DNA of 37,954 bases from Cladosporium sp. IMV 00045 (GCA_001931905.2 MSJI02000158.1:1696-39649), one strand, 5' to 3'. Positions 27,599 to 37,891 are shown, counted from the first letter of the stretch. The notes: generated from the letters alone by a model not told the origin. Made by a program: numbers and translations.

Positions 27599-28592
27599 AT
27601 GTCTAGCGCACAACCACCACAACCTCAAAATGGGGAGAAATATAACCTCAACCGCGACCTCCTAGCATCGATGCGGTTGAACTACCAGCATTACCTCTGG
27701 CTCGACGCATTTGGTTACAACCTCCACCCTTGTATTGCAGCGGACATAAAGGACAGAGAGAATCTCGTTGTAGCTGACATTGCCACCGGTACTGGGTTAG
27801 TTCAATCACCCAGAAAAGTAAATACACCTTCAAGTCTAGCACCCAATCTAACTAGCATCAGCATATGGCTTCACGACATGTCCCGCGTCCTACCCAGCAG
27901 CACTAAGCTCGAAGGCCTCGACATCGACCTCGAGCAATGTCCACCACCAGACTGGGCGCCTCCCAACGTCTCGTATCGACAAAGCGATGCCCTGGCGCCA
28001 GTGCCGCAAGACATGCTCTCGAGATACGACGTGATCCATCTGCGCCACTTCGTCACGGTGGTCAGAGGCAATGACCCGATGACACTGATCAACAACCTCA
28101 TTTCCATGCTGAAACCTGGCGGCTGGATTCAGTGGTCTGAGTGGGATATTGGCACGAGGAATCTGTGCAAAGCCCGCCCTGAGACTCCGAGTAAGTGTAT
28201 GGAGAGAGTCGATGAGGAGATTGGGAATATCAAATCGGCTTCCAACCTCGCAAGGTGAGTGTGCCTGCTTTCCTCTTCAGACATCACAGCATTAACGAAA
28301 CATCTCCCACAGCTGGTCTCCCCAACTCGCATCTCTCCTCTCGCAAGCCGGCATGCAAGACACGGCTCTCGAGAAACACGAGCAGCCTTTGAGCCATCTG
28401 CCCTACGTGCAAACGAATTTGATGATCGCCGCGGGAGAAATGTTCGATGGGTTTGGCAAGGCCGGTTTCTACGATGCGCAAAGAGCGGCTGAGGTGAAGG
28501 AGAACCATGCAGCTGCTGCTCAAGAATGCAAGGCTGGAGTGGGGTTTAGGATGGCGAAGTTTATGGCGATAGGACAGAAACCTAGGCAGTAG
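27599..28592 (+). CDS. SAM-dependent class I methyltransferase
   Basis: Three exons (27599-27795, 27862-28254, 28313-28592) give 289 residues. Introns are 66 nt (GTTAGT, CTAAC branch point, ATCAG; stop-free and in frame) and 58 nt (GTGAGT, CACAG). Motif I is VVADIATGTGIW (57-68), formed across the first splice junction. A motif II acidic residue follows in LEGLDIDLEQCP, then RYDVIHLRHF and LKPGGWIQWSEWD, the post-motif III strand of this fold. The type is common among fungal secondary-metabolism methyltransferases (LaeA/UMTA-like), but no biosynthetic core gene lies nearby and the acceptor is unknown. It is preceded by a TATA box, unlike the housekeeping genes here, suggesting conditional expression. 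Confidence 0.83.
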
Positions 28593-28973
28593 ATGGCTGT
28601 GTCGTTGGCTTGTATGCACTTGATGTCTCGAGAAAGTGCTTCCTTACGTCCGAGCTGTTTGCCACATCATGAAGCATTGGCCTGTTGTATGAGGTCAGTA
28701 TTATTTGTGCCACTTACTTGTATCTCCAGCTAGGCCGTCGATACATGTAAGTGTATGAATGTTCAACTCGTCTGCACAAACATAAGTGTTGGATGTCGCC
28801 CTCAATCGTCGAGACGTGACCCTCTCATGAGTTGGCTTGTGGATGACGACGGGGACAAAGCTGGGGAGAGTGGATCTCGACTTCCACACAGAACATCCAA
28901 CCGACATCGACGTGCAGCAATAAGACCCTTCTCGATAGTTGCAGGCTTTACACATATTTAATGAACATTTCAG
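28593..28973. other. Intergenic before the F-box gene
   Basis: 381 bp. An out-of-frame ATG at 28961 precedes the F-box start by 13 nt, and TTTCAG sits directly before the chosen ATG, so a leader intron acceptor or an overlapping upstream frame is possible. Confidence 0.4.
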
Positions 28974-30314
28974 ATGGCTCAAACATCGCCTTCGACATCC
29001 CTGCTAGATTTGCTATCCGTCAGCCTCGTCCTCAGACAGACAGCACCTTATCTACCAATCTCCACCCTCCTCGCTTTAGCCGCCACAAATAAGACCTTCA
29101 AGTCACTCATCGAAAATCACTCAGAAGCATGGCAATGTCTAGACCTCTCCAAAGCCAAGTCGGCGATCATCGATACGTCGCCCATCGATACCGGCGGAAT
29201 CTCCTGGCGGGCTGAAAGAATGGACGAGAGTCTGACCGAGGACGAATTTTACTGCGGTCCCCTTCGAGGCATCTTCTCCAAGTTACAGAGAAAAGGCGTT
29301 CTATATCACGTGCAAACTCTGATTCTGGATGGTCTCTCCGTGCCGGCAGACCTGGTGAGGGAAGTCATCGCCGAAGACCGATTCAACGTGAAGATTTTAA
29401 GCCTGAGAGACTGCAAGAACCTGAATCACTCGAAGCTGCAACAAGTACTACGATATGCTGTCAGACCCGGCCGAGCCGAGGATTCGATTCGACTGCGCGG
29501 GCTCTACGTTTTTGGTCGCAGGGACGAACTACCAAATCCGTCCGCACACAAAGTACCATCAAGCCATTCATCACCCCAACCTCCAACCGGCGTACTCGCC
29601 ACCGAGGGTGCACAAATTGGCTCTGAATGGAACTCTCAATCTTCCGCAACTCTCAACCAAACCCTCCCCATGGACGACCAGCAGCGCTGGTATGGCTCAT
29701 CAGGGCGCGTCATCACTCGTCCCAAAGAAGACTGGGCACACACGCTCCATGCCTGCCAGGGAATCATCGCTTTCGACGCCGTCCTATGCCGCGGACCGCG
29801 CCACGACATCTCCAAAACCACTGGCAAAGACTCCCTTGAGCCAGCAATGGCAAGCGTAGCACTTGGAGCGCGAGGCTGCCAGTCCTGCGGAAGCTGTCCT
29901 GAAGAGCCGGCAGTCTTCGGACGTTCCATGGGAGATTCTCTACCGCTACTTGCCCCTCCGCCGACGCACTCGTCCACAGTACGTGCAGCGCAAATGCCGG
30001 AGACTGGGGATGACACCTTCCCACCTTTCATCGCTCGTTGCACGGAATGTCTGCGAGGCCGCTGGTGCGAGCGCTGTAATCGCTGGTGGTGCGAGGACTG
30101 CTACCAAGGACCCACAGCGAGAGCATCGTCATCTTCGGCGCGGCATTCGAACCCTACTGCCGCAGCGGCGGACGCAGCAGCTGGTGTTGGATCTGCCAGC
30201 GATGTCACGCCTACTATTGCTCCTGGACCGACGAGAAAGGTATATTCCAAACTCTGCGTCGAGCACTGCCTGGTGGGCGAGATGATGATGTCTGCGGATG
30301 GATTCTGGGGATGA
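28974..30314 (+). CDS. F-box-like protein with Cys-rich zinc module
   Basis: An open frame of 446 residues. An F-box-like N terminus (about 9-55; YLPISTLLALAATNKTFKSLI) is followed by a leucine-rich-repeat-like part (VQTLILDGLSV, VKILSLRDCKNLNHSKL), a variable linker (185-235) and a conserved block (WAHTLHACQGIIAFDAVLC). Cys motifs follow: GCQSCGSC (301-307) and RCTECLRGRWCERC...WWCEDC (355-376). The frame ends after an Ala-rich linker with KLCVEHCLVGEMM. F-box proteins act as SCF ubiquitin-ligase substrate receptors; this is inferred. A further in-frame zinc-type module lies 3' of the stop (30507-30650 plus 30791-30838, listed separately), so the true C terminus may differ. Confidence 0.75.
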   Translation: MAQTSPSTSLLDLLSVSLVLRQTAPYLPISTLLALAATNKTFKSLIENHSEAWQCLDLSKAKSAIIDTSPIDTGGISWRAERMDESLTEDEFYCGPLRGIFSKLQRKGVLYHVQTLILDGLSVPADLVREVIAEDRFNVKILSLRDCKNLNHSKLQQVLRYAVRPGRAEDSIRLRGLYVFGRRDELPNPSAHKVPSSHSSPQPPTGVLATEGAQIGSEWNSQSSATLNQTLPMDDQQRWYGSSGRVITRPKEDWAHTLHACQGIIAFDAVLCRGPRHDISKTTGKDSLEPAMASVALGARGCQSCGSCPEEPAVFGRSMGDSLPLLAPPPTHSSTVRAAQMPETGDDTFPPFIARCTECLRGRWCERCNRWWCEDCYQGPTARASSSSARHSNPTAAAADAAAGVGSASDVTPTIAPGPTRKVYSKLCVEHCLVGEMMMSADGFWG

Positions 30315-30506
30315 AGACCCGAGGAACGGATTCATATCGCAAACGAGGGTTTCTCTCGCATTATCCATTCAGAGCTCGTGAGATTGCACTTGCCACGTCC
30401 ACACAGCGCAGACTATCCATCCATCCATCACACCCACCTCACCGTAGCACAGCTCGCCCACCCACCAGCATTACGCAGACTGACCTTCCCCTTCTCTCCA
30501 CCGCAG

Positions 30507-30838
30507 CAACAGCAAGGACCCAACCTCCATCGCGCCTGTATCGGCTGCGGCTGGTCGTGCTCGCCATGTCGCGCCCGCTATATGCGGCGATGTCGCTTCT
30601 GCAGGGCCGAGTATTGTGTTGTCGACAACGAGGGGTCTTCTGAAACTGAGGTACGATCTCCCTCCCTTCTGGCAATTTTTTTTTTTTCTTCTTTCGATCT
30701 GCTTTTGATCCATACAGAAATCTGTCAAGATGATAAAGATGGGTTTGCTCTGGGCTTCTGCTGACTTGTTCTTGTTGGTGGTCGGTTTAGTGCGATTGGT
30801 GTCATCATGGAGGAAGGAGGACGAGGGAGCAATTCTGA
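30507..30838 (+). other. Probable 3' exons encoding a second zinc module
   Basis: In the same frame as the F-box ORF but after its TGA (30312-30314). Exon-like segment 30507-30650 encodes ACIGCGWSCSPCRARY, then RRCRFCRAEYC and VVDNEGSSETE. It is preceded by an excellent acceptor (CTGAC, pyrimidine tract, CACCGCAG). An intron 30651-30790 (GTACGA donor, CTGAC, TTTAG acceptor) joins it in phase to 30791-30838, which completes CDWCHHGGRRTREQF and a stop. No in-frame ATG exists locally, so it should be spliced to upstream exons. A phase-0 donor candidate is GTATAT at 30240; another GT site (GTGAGA, 30378) lies after the stop. The alternative is a remnant of a separate gene. Confidence 0.55.
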
Positions 30839-31026
30839 CACCGTCTTTCAAGGGTATGGTCTAACGAGATGGTTGGTGGATGCTGTACCGCTGGGAATTC
30901 AGCCTGTTGCAAGGCTTAAAGCATGCTTTCCGTCCGAGAGACAATAGATGGCGGGTCAAGAGCGAGACGATGAGTAGCAAGAGTATGTCATTTCTTCTGC
31001 TTGAAACTAACGATCCCATAACAAAA
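30839..31026. other. Short spacer up to the right arm
   Basis: 188 bp between the last F-box-related exon and the inner end of the right arm. No similarity to the left-side flank at 15527 onward. Confidence 0.5.
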
Positions 31027-32216
31027 TCACAGCGTCAGCACCAGTTTCCCAACAACCTGGCCTTGCCAAACCTGCTCAATAGCCTCCTCAGCTTTCTCAA
31101 ACGAAAGAACAGAATCGATAATATCGTCAAACCGAATCCTCGTCGCGGTAAGAGCGGCGCAAAGATCGTCCAAATCCATCTTAGAGCCCGCGTTGATTCC
31201 CCTGCAAGGTCCAGAAAGTCAGTCGACCAATCTCACAAGAAGTTACAAAGCCCCAATCGCGACACAGAACTGACCTCAAATTAATCCTCCGATCAATAAG
31301 CGTAGGAAGCAACTCGTCCACACCCTCAAATTCCTGCTTACTGAGATACCCAACCTGACTGACCGTCCCACCACGACGGGTGCACTTCAAGCTTTTCAGC
31401 AGAGAGCTCGCTCCTCCGACTTCAATCACGAGATCCACGCCAACGCCGTCGGTGAGTCTGAGCACCTCCTCATGCCAGTCAGGGTTCGTGGAGTAATTGA
31501 CCGTCTGAATCGGCGGGCCGGGGAAACGGGCACTGACGTCCTTGAGTTTCGCATCACTCGAAGAGGTCAGGAAGATTTGCAGACCGGCCGCTCGCGCGAG
31601 TTTTAGGGCGAACATGCTCACGCCGCCGGTGCCTGTCGTCGTGCCGGGTCAGTTGTTGAAGTCCTCGAATATTGCTTCGTCGATGGCATCTCAACACACC
31701 TTGAACGAGCACGCTCTTCCCAACCCCAAACCCCTTCATCGCCGCCCACGCAGTCACGCCCGCGCAGGGGACAATACTCGCCTGCGTCCAATCCAGGTAG
31801 TCGGGGAGTCTACAAACCTTTCTCTGATCGAAGATCAAATAATCAGCCAGCACGCCATCTTCATCCGCCGCGAGCCACGAGCGTGTCGCTTCCTGGCCGG
31901 TGAGATTCTCCGTGTCAACAATAGGAGCTACTCGATCGCCGATGTCGAGAGTTTGCACTTGCTCGCCTTTGGCGAGGATGGAGCCCGCGGCGTCGTTGCA
32001 GGGGATGCCGTGCGGTGTTACGGGCCAGGGGTTGCCGCCGTTGGCGATGTTGGCGTCGCGGTAGTTGAGGGAGATGGCGTGGACTTTGATCAGGACTTGC
32101 GTTGGGGTTAGTGGGAGGGGGATGGGCTCGGTGACTTGTTTGACTCTTGCGGCACCAGGGGTGTGGTCGTCGGTGCGCCGGAAGGCGGTTCTGGTTGTTG
32201 GCAGGTTGGCGGTCAT
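31027..32216 (-). CDS. Zinc-free MDR oxidoreductase (right copy)
   Basis: Paralogue of 14342-15526. Exons 31700-32216, 31275-31632 and 31027-31201 have the same lengths as the left copy (517, 358, 175), giving 349 residues. The introns differ: 67 nt against 63 and 73 against 72, with donors GTGTGT and GTCAGT kept. The nucleotide-binding GTGGVSMFALKLA is intact. Differences are mostly conservative (for example PGAARV for PNAARV, ADYLIF for ADFLVF, RINLR for RVNLR). No inactivating change. It is divergent from the enolase-type gene across 595 bp. Preserved exons with drifting introns imply selection on both copies. Confidence 0.88.
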
Positions 32217-32811
32217 GGTTGCTTGTGTTTCTGTAGGTGATGACTGAAGTCGTTGGGGATCGTGCGAGTGTCTGTGTAGTATATGATGATGTTTGAGATC
32301 GTTGGGGAACGTTTGAATGGGATAATACTAAGAGCTGCACCATATATTTACATACGTATCACAAAGTGATGATTCGAGGGCGTTTACATTAGAAATCAAG
32401 AATTGCCTAATCGAGTAATTCTTCTGAATGCTGTCAGCTATAGTGGAGACGATTGACCTCGAACTTCTTATTGAACCAACGTCAGATTGACTTCCAACTC
32501 GTCTCGGCATGCGCTTGTGAGGAATGCTGACTACATCTTTGCATCCATGACTGCGGTTGTTAGTTTGAAGGTCTTCTTCGACAGTACAAAGAGCACTTCA
32601 CTTAAATTGCAGCCGCATTTCGTAACTTACCTAGGAAATTCGAGGATAGGTACATATAATATATATATGAATATATACGGCAAGCAAACGCAGCAAGAAG
32701 TAACTCACAAATGCCTCCATCATTCCGCATCTCCTTTCCCTAGCATCGCACGATTTGACTGACTGACAAGATCCCCTCTTTCACCAAATCTTTGCATCCG
32801 AGCAAAAAACA
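32217..32811. promoter_or_regulatory. Shared divergent promoter (right copy)
   Basis: 595 bp, the reverse-complement counterpart of 13730-14341. The MDR-proximal 130 nt, the CCTAGG palindrome and the 13-bp inverted repeat are kept; indels account for the length change. Confidence 0.55.
32358..32370. promoter_or_regulatory. Conserved 13-bp inverted repeat, candidate operator (right)
   Basis: ATCAC-AAA-GTGAT on the plus strand, identical to 14187-14199 when reverse complemented, 142 nt from the MDR start. Confidence 0.4.
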
Positions 32812-33930
32812 ATGACCGACCTCGCCATCCAAAAAATCGACGTCTTCCAAGTCACCCTCCCCTACTCCGGAGGCGTCTACACCATTTCCGGCAACCGGCA
32901 TCTGACATCCTTCGACGCCACCATCGTCCGCATAACGACCAACACGGGCCTCACAGGCTGGGGCGAAAGCACCCCCTTCGGCACGACCTACATCGCCTCG
33001 CACGCGCTCGGCGTGCGCGCCGGAATCGCCCAGATCGCACCGCACCTCATCGGCCTCGACCCGCGACGCGTGGAGCGGATCAACGACGCCATGGACTCCG
33101 CGCTGGCGGGCCACGAGCCCGCCAAATCCGCCCTCGACGTCGCCTGCTGGGACGTCTTCGGCAAAGCCACCGGCCTCCCCGTCTGCGACCTGCTCGGCGG
33201 CCGCACCGAAGCACTAATGCCGGTGATATCGTCCATCCCCGCCGCCGACCCGGCGGGCATGCGCGCCAACGTCGCCGCCCACCGCGCCAAAGGCTACACC
33301 TCGCACTCGGTCAAAATCGCCGGCGACGATCCCTTGCTAGACGCCGCGCGCGCGACGGCCGCGCTCGCCGACCGGCGGGCGGGCGAGTACTTCATTATCG
33401 ACGCCAACGGCGGGCTGAGTGCGGAGAGCGCGCAGCGCTTCCTGCGCGCGCTGCCTCGCTCGCTGGACTTCGTGCTCGAAGCGCCGTGCGCCAGCTGGCG
33501 CGAGAGCGTCTCGCTGCGCAGGCGGACCAGCGTGCCGGTGATTTTCGACGAGCTGGCGACGAGCGAGGCGTCGATCGTGCAGATGATCGCGGACGACGCG
33601 GCGGACGGGATCGGGCTGAAAATCTCCAAGGCGGGCGGGCTGACGCGCGCGCGGCGGCAGCGCGATATTTGCGTCGCGGCGGGCTATACGGTTTCCGTGC
33701 AGGAGACGGCGGGGTCGGACGTGGCGTTTGCGGCGATTGTGCATTTGGGGCAGACGGTGGCGGGGAGGAGTCTGAGGAGTGTGCTGGAGGTGAGGGATAT
33801 GGTTGGGTTGAAGACGGCGGATGGCGAGTTTGATGTTGTCGATGGGTTTGTGACAGCGCCGAGTGCGCCGGGTTTGGGGATTGAGCCTAGATTGGATGTT
33901 TTGGGGGATGTGGTTGCGAGTTACTCTTAG
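32812..33930 (+). CDS. Mandelate racemase/enolase-superfamily enzyme (right copy)
   Basis: Paralogue of 12611-13729, same length (372) with no gaps. About 29 residues differ, or roughly 92 percent identity, the most diverged pair whose full proteins I compared. D197, E223, D246, S166-x-K168 and K270 are all retained. One local cluster of change is at 133-135 (GLR against EAL), next to the barrel start, and several lie at 205-239; these could affect substrate choice, but that is speculation. The start ATG follows an A-rich leader (AAAAAACAATG). Confidence 0.85.
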   Translation: MTDLAIQKIDVFQVTLPYSGGVYTISGNRHLTSFDATIVRITTNTGLTGWGESTPFGTTYIASHALGVRAGIAQIAPHLIGLDPRRVERINDAMDSALAGHEPAKSALDVACWDVFGKATGLPVCDLLGGRTEALMPVISSIPAADPAGMRANVAAHRAKGYTSHSVKIAGDDPLLDAARATAALADRRAGEYFIIDANGGLSAESAQRFLRALPRSLDFVLEAPCASWRESVSLRRRTSVPVIFDELATSEASIVQMIADDAADGIGLKISKAGGLTRARRQRDICVAAGYTVSVQETAGSDVAFAAIVHLGQTVAGRSLRSVLEVRDMVGLKTADGEFDVVDGFVTAPSAPGLGIEPRLDVLGDVVASYS

Positions 33931-34261
33931 ATGGGTTGGTTAGCGATCTTGTATGTCTTCACTCATTCGCCAGGAATGGGACTGGAAGGATTTGATATAT
34001 GTTCCAAACAATACTAAGTCGAAAGTTGATTCGTGAGTCTTTTGGCATTCAGCTTGTGAGTAACTTTCATAGATGAAAAACTCTCTAAACGCTCTGCTGA
34101 AATGTCAACTGCTGTCCCGGAGCGAAAAGACCTCTAAGTAGCGCATGCCCAAGGAATAATGAAGACGTCTGCGGTGTCAGAGCGAAGACCCGTTGGCTGG
34201 CACATATCGGCTCGACCAGAAACTCAGAAAAAGAATCGCAACCCCCCTTCTCTCACCTCAC
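33931..34261. other. Convergent 3' flanks (right copy)
   Basis: 331 bp; counterpart of 12281-12610 with scattered substitutions. No gene. Confidence 0.5.
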
Positions 34262-35899
34262 TCATTTAACGATCCCCCTATCCAGCTGCGCCAACAAACC
34301 CAGCACATTCGACCCCCTAGCCTCATCGTCATCATCCGCCCCCCTCCCACGACTCGTACTCCTCCCCGCCCTCTTAACCCCACCGCGCCCGCCGCGATGC
34401 TTCTTATCCTCCTCCCTCTTCGCCCTCGCCTCTTCCTCCTCCTGCTCCTCCTCCACGACCTTCATGGCCCTCTCGTAAGCCAACAGCGCCGCCTCGTCTT
34501 CCGGCCGCAGAGTCTGATTCTCCGCCGCCTGGCGCGTGAGTTCGTTGTCGTCCTCGTCCTCCTCGTCCGAAGCGTAGGGGGAGTCCATCGCGCCGAGCTG
34601 GGGCGATTTCAGCACCCGCTCTTCCGTCATGGTCATGTCGTCGTCGCTATCGACGCTGGCGTCCGACGGTCCCGAAGCGGCAGACACCACCCTGCTCAGA
34701 TTGCTGCCTTGCGCGCTCGAGCTGCCTCCGCTGCCGCGATGGCCGCGGTAGCCGATCGCTTCTGCCACGCGGCGCGCTTCGGCGTCCGGGTCGTCGTCGC
34801 CTTGTAGTCTTCCAAGCACGCCAAGGTCGCTGCCCATGATGCTCATGCGGTTGCGCTCGTCGAGGAGGTGGCCGCCACGGCCTCGGGGCGCGTCTTCAGA
34901 CTTGTCCAAAATGTCCCTGTAGCTCTGTCGGGTGGGGTCTTGCAGGCGCTTTCGCTTCTTGCTCTCGCGCTTGCTGCTGGGGCGGACCACGATGACGGGC
35001 ACGGGGGAGTACTGCAGGCAATACTTGCTGACAGAGCCGGAGCTGAGCAAGCCCTGGTAGCCCGTGAGACTGCGGCCCTTGGTGCCGACGATGAGCATGG
35101 CGGGCTCGTAGAGTTTGATCATTTTCTGAAAGGCCTCCTGGACTTTGCCGATAGCGAACTCGAGCACGAGGCTGATGGCGCGGTCCTCGGTATTCTTCTT
35201 CTCGATTTGCTCCATGAACCGCTCCGCTTCCTGTCTGTACCCCTTCTCGCCCTGCCCGCCGCTCCATCGCACCGCCTCGCGGCTGTCCTTCTCCACGACT
35301 CGCAGACACACAATCTCATCTCCGTCGTCCACGAGCTCGTCGACCAGCCACTCGAGCGCAGTATCCGAGTACTCATTCGCATCTGTCCCGACAAGAAACG
35401 TGCGCGAGCGCTTTGTATACTCGTAGTCGCGATGCTTCCTCCCCAGCGTCAAGCTGAACTCGCTCGCCGCCTTATTCCTAAACGTGTCGAAGCTCACACT
35501 CGGCCTGAACTGCGCGGGAGGTGGCGGGGAGCTCATGCGTCTCGTGCTAGCGGTGGGAGTCGACTTGCCGCTCGTCGCAGGCCGCGCGGAACTAGAGCGC
35601 GAGCTGCCGAGCTTGTCTTTGGAGGAGTTGGGGACGAATTGCACGCTGGGCCGGCGGCCAGACTCGTCGCTGCCGCCGGCGAAGGAGGTGTTGAGCGTGG
35701 GGCGGCGCCATGCGGGCACGAAGCTGGGTCGTTGGCTGGTGCTGCTGTTGATGGAGGTGGTGCTGTTGTTGTTGCTGTGGTCGCCGTCGAGGGCGAAGCT
35801 GGGGACGGTGCGGTCGGCGAGGGTGGTTGTGTTGGAGCGTGGGGAGTTTTGGGCGGAGGATGCGAGAGGCGTGGAGAACGGGGAGGGTGTGGATGCCAT
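34262..35899 (-). CDS. Universal stress protein (USP) domain protein (right copy)
   Basis: Paralogue of 10643-12280, also 545 residues. The USP domain (about 166-306) is almost unchanged, including VGTDANEYSD and G-T-K-G-R-S; one visible change is IEKKN for IERKN. Differences concentrate in the disordered parts: the Asn/Thr-rich stretch near residue 41 is one codon shorter, and the Arg/Gly patch near 504 one Gly longer, restoring equal length. Intact and probably functional. Confidence 0.9.
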   Translation of the reverse strand: MASTPSPFSTPLASSAQNSPRSNTTTLADRTVPSFALDGDHSNNNSTTSINSSTSQRPSFVPAWRRPTLNTSFAGGSDESGRRPSVQFVPNSSKDKLGSSRSSSARPATSGKSTPTASTRRMSSPPPPAQFRPSVSFDTFRNKAASEFSLTLGRKHRDYEYTKRSRTFLVGTDANEYSDTALEWLVDELVDDGDEIVCLRVVEKDSREAVRWSGGQGEKGYRQEAERFMEQIEKKNTEDRAISLVLEFAIGKVQEAFQKMIKLYEPAMLIVGTKGRSLTGYQGLLSSGSVSKYCLQYSPVPVIVVRPSSKRESKKRKRLQDPTRQSYRDILDKSEDAPRGRGGHLLDERNRMSIMGSDLGVLGRLQGDDDPDAEARRVAEAIGYRGHRGSGGSSSAQGSNLSRVVSAASGPSDASVDSDDDMTMTEERVLKSPQLGAMDSPYASDEEDEDDNELTRQAAENQTLRPEDEAALLAYERAMKVVEEEQEEEEARAKREEDKKHRGGRGGVKRAGRSTSRGRGADDDDEARGSNVLGLLAQLDRGIVK

Positions 35900-36556
35900 G
35901 CTGAGCTGAGCTGGCGGGGGTTGGTTCTCGTGCGACGAGGTTGAGATTGAGGTGTTGTTGTTGTTGTTGCAAGGCGAGCGACCTCGCAGTATGCTGAGTT
36001 GAAGGTGTCAAGTGCGTGGTCTAGGTTGGGGAATGACGCTGCTGTCTGCTGTCTGCTACGGGAGTCGCTGTTGCTGTTGCTGTTGATGTCGAGCCCCACG
36101 TTTCATGTGATGACGGGCTTCATTCACCGAGGCTCTGCGTGGGATGGAAGGAAGTCGTCCTCCAAATGATAAGGACGACAGTATGGGACTTTTTGTAGTA
36201 ACACAGAATTAAACCGAAGTCATTCAAGTACATGTACTCATGCGGTGTACACGTCCAAGTGTGACGTTCGGCTCCAAACGTTGCGATTGCCGCTCACCAT
36301 GGACGGCAACCAAGACACTAGTAAAGTGTGGGCGAAAGTGGAGGCGGGTCGAGCAAAAGCCTTCTAGGCATCCGGTTCCTCACGAGAATGGAACAAAAGA
36401 AAAGAAGAGGCAATAAGAATATCGTGAACTTTTGTTTTCTAAATGTGCTGACACATTCGTCAAATAACTACTTCTACTTCGTCTATCCCATACAATAACC
36501 AAGGAGACAATGCACGCTGGCTAGCGAAACAAGGAGATCCGTCAAACGCCACAAAT
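35900..36556. other. Spacer between USP and zuotin genes (right copy)
   Basis: 657 bp, counterpart of 10038-10642 but about 50 bp longer, partly from extra CAA/TTG triplet units near 35953-35969. USP promoter and zuotin 3' UTR; no gene. Confidence 0.5.
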
Positions 36557-37891
36557 CTAAGCGAGAGTCTTGAGCTCGCCGTCCTTGGCCTTGCCGGCGT
36601 CGACGAGCCTCTTCCTCTCGTCCTGGAAGGCCTGCTTGATGGTGGTCTTGTCCTTGCCGGAGACGGCGGAGGCGAGGGTGGAGATCTCCTCGACCTCGAG
36701 CTTGAGGATGATGGAGTCGACGTCGTTGAGGGCACCGTCGATCTGGGCGGGAGGAGCCTCGCCGTCGACGAAGTAGTTGGCGTCCTTGACGGCACCACGG
36801 ATAGTGCGCTTGTTCTTCTTTGCGGCGTTCTTCGCGGCCTCCTTGGCCTTCTTGCCCTCCTCGCGAGCAGCCTTGTCGGCAGCCTCCTTCTCCTTAGCGG
36901 CAGCCTCGGCGTCGGCCTTCTTCTTCGCTGCCTCCTCCTTGGCGGCCTTCTCAGCGGCCTCCTTGTCGGCCTTCTTCTTGTTCTTCTCCTTGTTACCCTC
37001 CTGTCTGAACTTCTTGGGGCGCTCGTCGAGGGCCAAGCACTCGTCGATCAGCTGGCGCAGACGCTGGTTGTCCTCGGCCTTGCGCTTCTTGCGGTTGTTG
37101 TTGTTCTTGCGCTCCGTGTGTCTCTTCTGGTCACGGCTCTCGCCGTCATCGGGCACATCCTCGTCGAGGTACTCGAAAGACCTCCACGAGTCCATAGTGT
37201 ACCAGAAGTTGTAGAAAGTCTCGACCTCCTCCTTGGTGCTGTCGGCGTTACCGAGCTGGGGCACAGGCTGCTTCTTGGAGAAGCGGCCCTCGGCCTCGAA
37301 GACGGGTCCCCAGAGCCTGTAGAAGTTGCCGGGCTTCTTCTGGACGTCCTTCTTGGCTGGGGGGTCGACCTCGGCGTTCTCGTCGACACTGTCGTACTGC
37401 CTACGCTTGACGGGGTCCTGGAGGATGTCGGTGGCACGCTGGATGCACTTGAAGAAGTTGTCGTTCTCGCTCTGGCCGCTGGCGGCACGCTTGTCGGGGT
37501 GATGTCTGAGGACCTTTTTCCTGTGGGCCTTCTTGATCTGGTCCTCGGTGGCGCGCCATCTGTACCTGCTCAGGCCGAGGATGGCGTAGTGGTCCTGGCT
37601 CTTCCAGTCCTTGGCCTCGCGCTGGAGCATCATGGGGTCCTCGTCCTCGCTGATCTCGCCGGCATCCTCGGTCTCGACCTGCTTGGCGGTGTTGGCGGCC
37701 TGGATGCGCTCGTCCTCGGAGAAGGTGCGCTGGTGCCTCTTTCTGCGGGCGTGGGCGAGGAAGTGAGGGCCAACGGGCTCAATGGCGCGGGGAGAGGCGG
37801 CGGAGAGGCCAGAGACGGACTTGAAGTCCTTCTCGGCGGTCCAGCCAGAAGGGAGCGACGGAAGGGTCGCGGAGATCTGAATGGGAGCCAT
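36557..37891 (-). CDS. Zuotin, ribosome-associated J-domain protein (right copy)
   Basis: Paralogue of 8703-10037 with 444 residues and three differences by eye: FYRLWG for FYKLWG near 191, and AFQDERKRLVDAG for AFQEERKRLIDAG near the C terminus. The H-P-D of the J domain, the charged helix and the C-terminal bundle are intact. Only 63 bp of upstream sequence is inside the window and it matches the left copy. Two zuotin genes are unusual in fungi, where it is normally single copy. Confidence 0.95.
   Translation of the reverse strand: MAPIQISATLPSLPSGWTAEKDFKSVSGLSAASPRAIEPVGPHFLAHARRKRHQRTFSEDERIQAANTAKQVETEDAGEISEDEDPMMLQREAKDWKSQDHYAILGLSRYRWRATEDQIKKAHRKKVLRHHPDKRAASGQSENDNFFKCIQRATDILQDPVKRRQYDSVDENAEVDPPAKKDVQKKPGNFYRLWGPVFEAEGRFSKKQPVPQLGNADSTKEEVETFYNFWYTMDSWRSFEYLDEDVPDDGESRDQKRHTERKNNNNRKKRKAEDNQRLRQLIDECLALDERPKKFRQEGNKEKNKKKADKEAAEKAAKEEAAKKKADAEAAAKEKEAADKAAREEGKKAKEAAKNAAKKNKRTIRGAVKDANYFVDGEAPPAQIDGALNDVDSIILKLEVEEISTLASAVSGKDKTTIKQAFQDERKRLVDAGKAKDGELKTLA

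Noticed and set aside
30141..30162. tRNA B-box-like GGTTCGAAT on the minus strand within a small hairpin
   Set aside because: No A box or cloverleaf at the proper distance, and it lies inside the F-box coding region.
30086..30300. Cys/Trp-rich alternative frame overlapping the F-box 3' end (WCWICQRCHAYYC)
   Set aside because: It looks zinc-like, but the main frame is open there, and this frame has no splice connection in the right phase to either the upstream or the downstream Cys module. Probably chance from shifted GC-rich codons, though cDNA would settle it.
25877..30314. MDR reductase, methyltransferase and F-box genes as a secondary-metabolite cluster
   Set aside because: No synthase, cyclase, P450, transporter or pathway regulator is present, and the neighbours are housekeeping genes.
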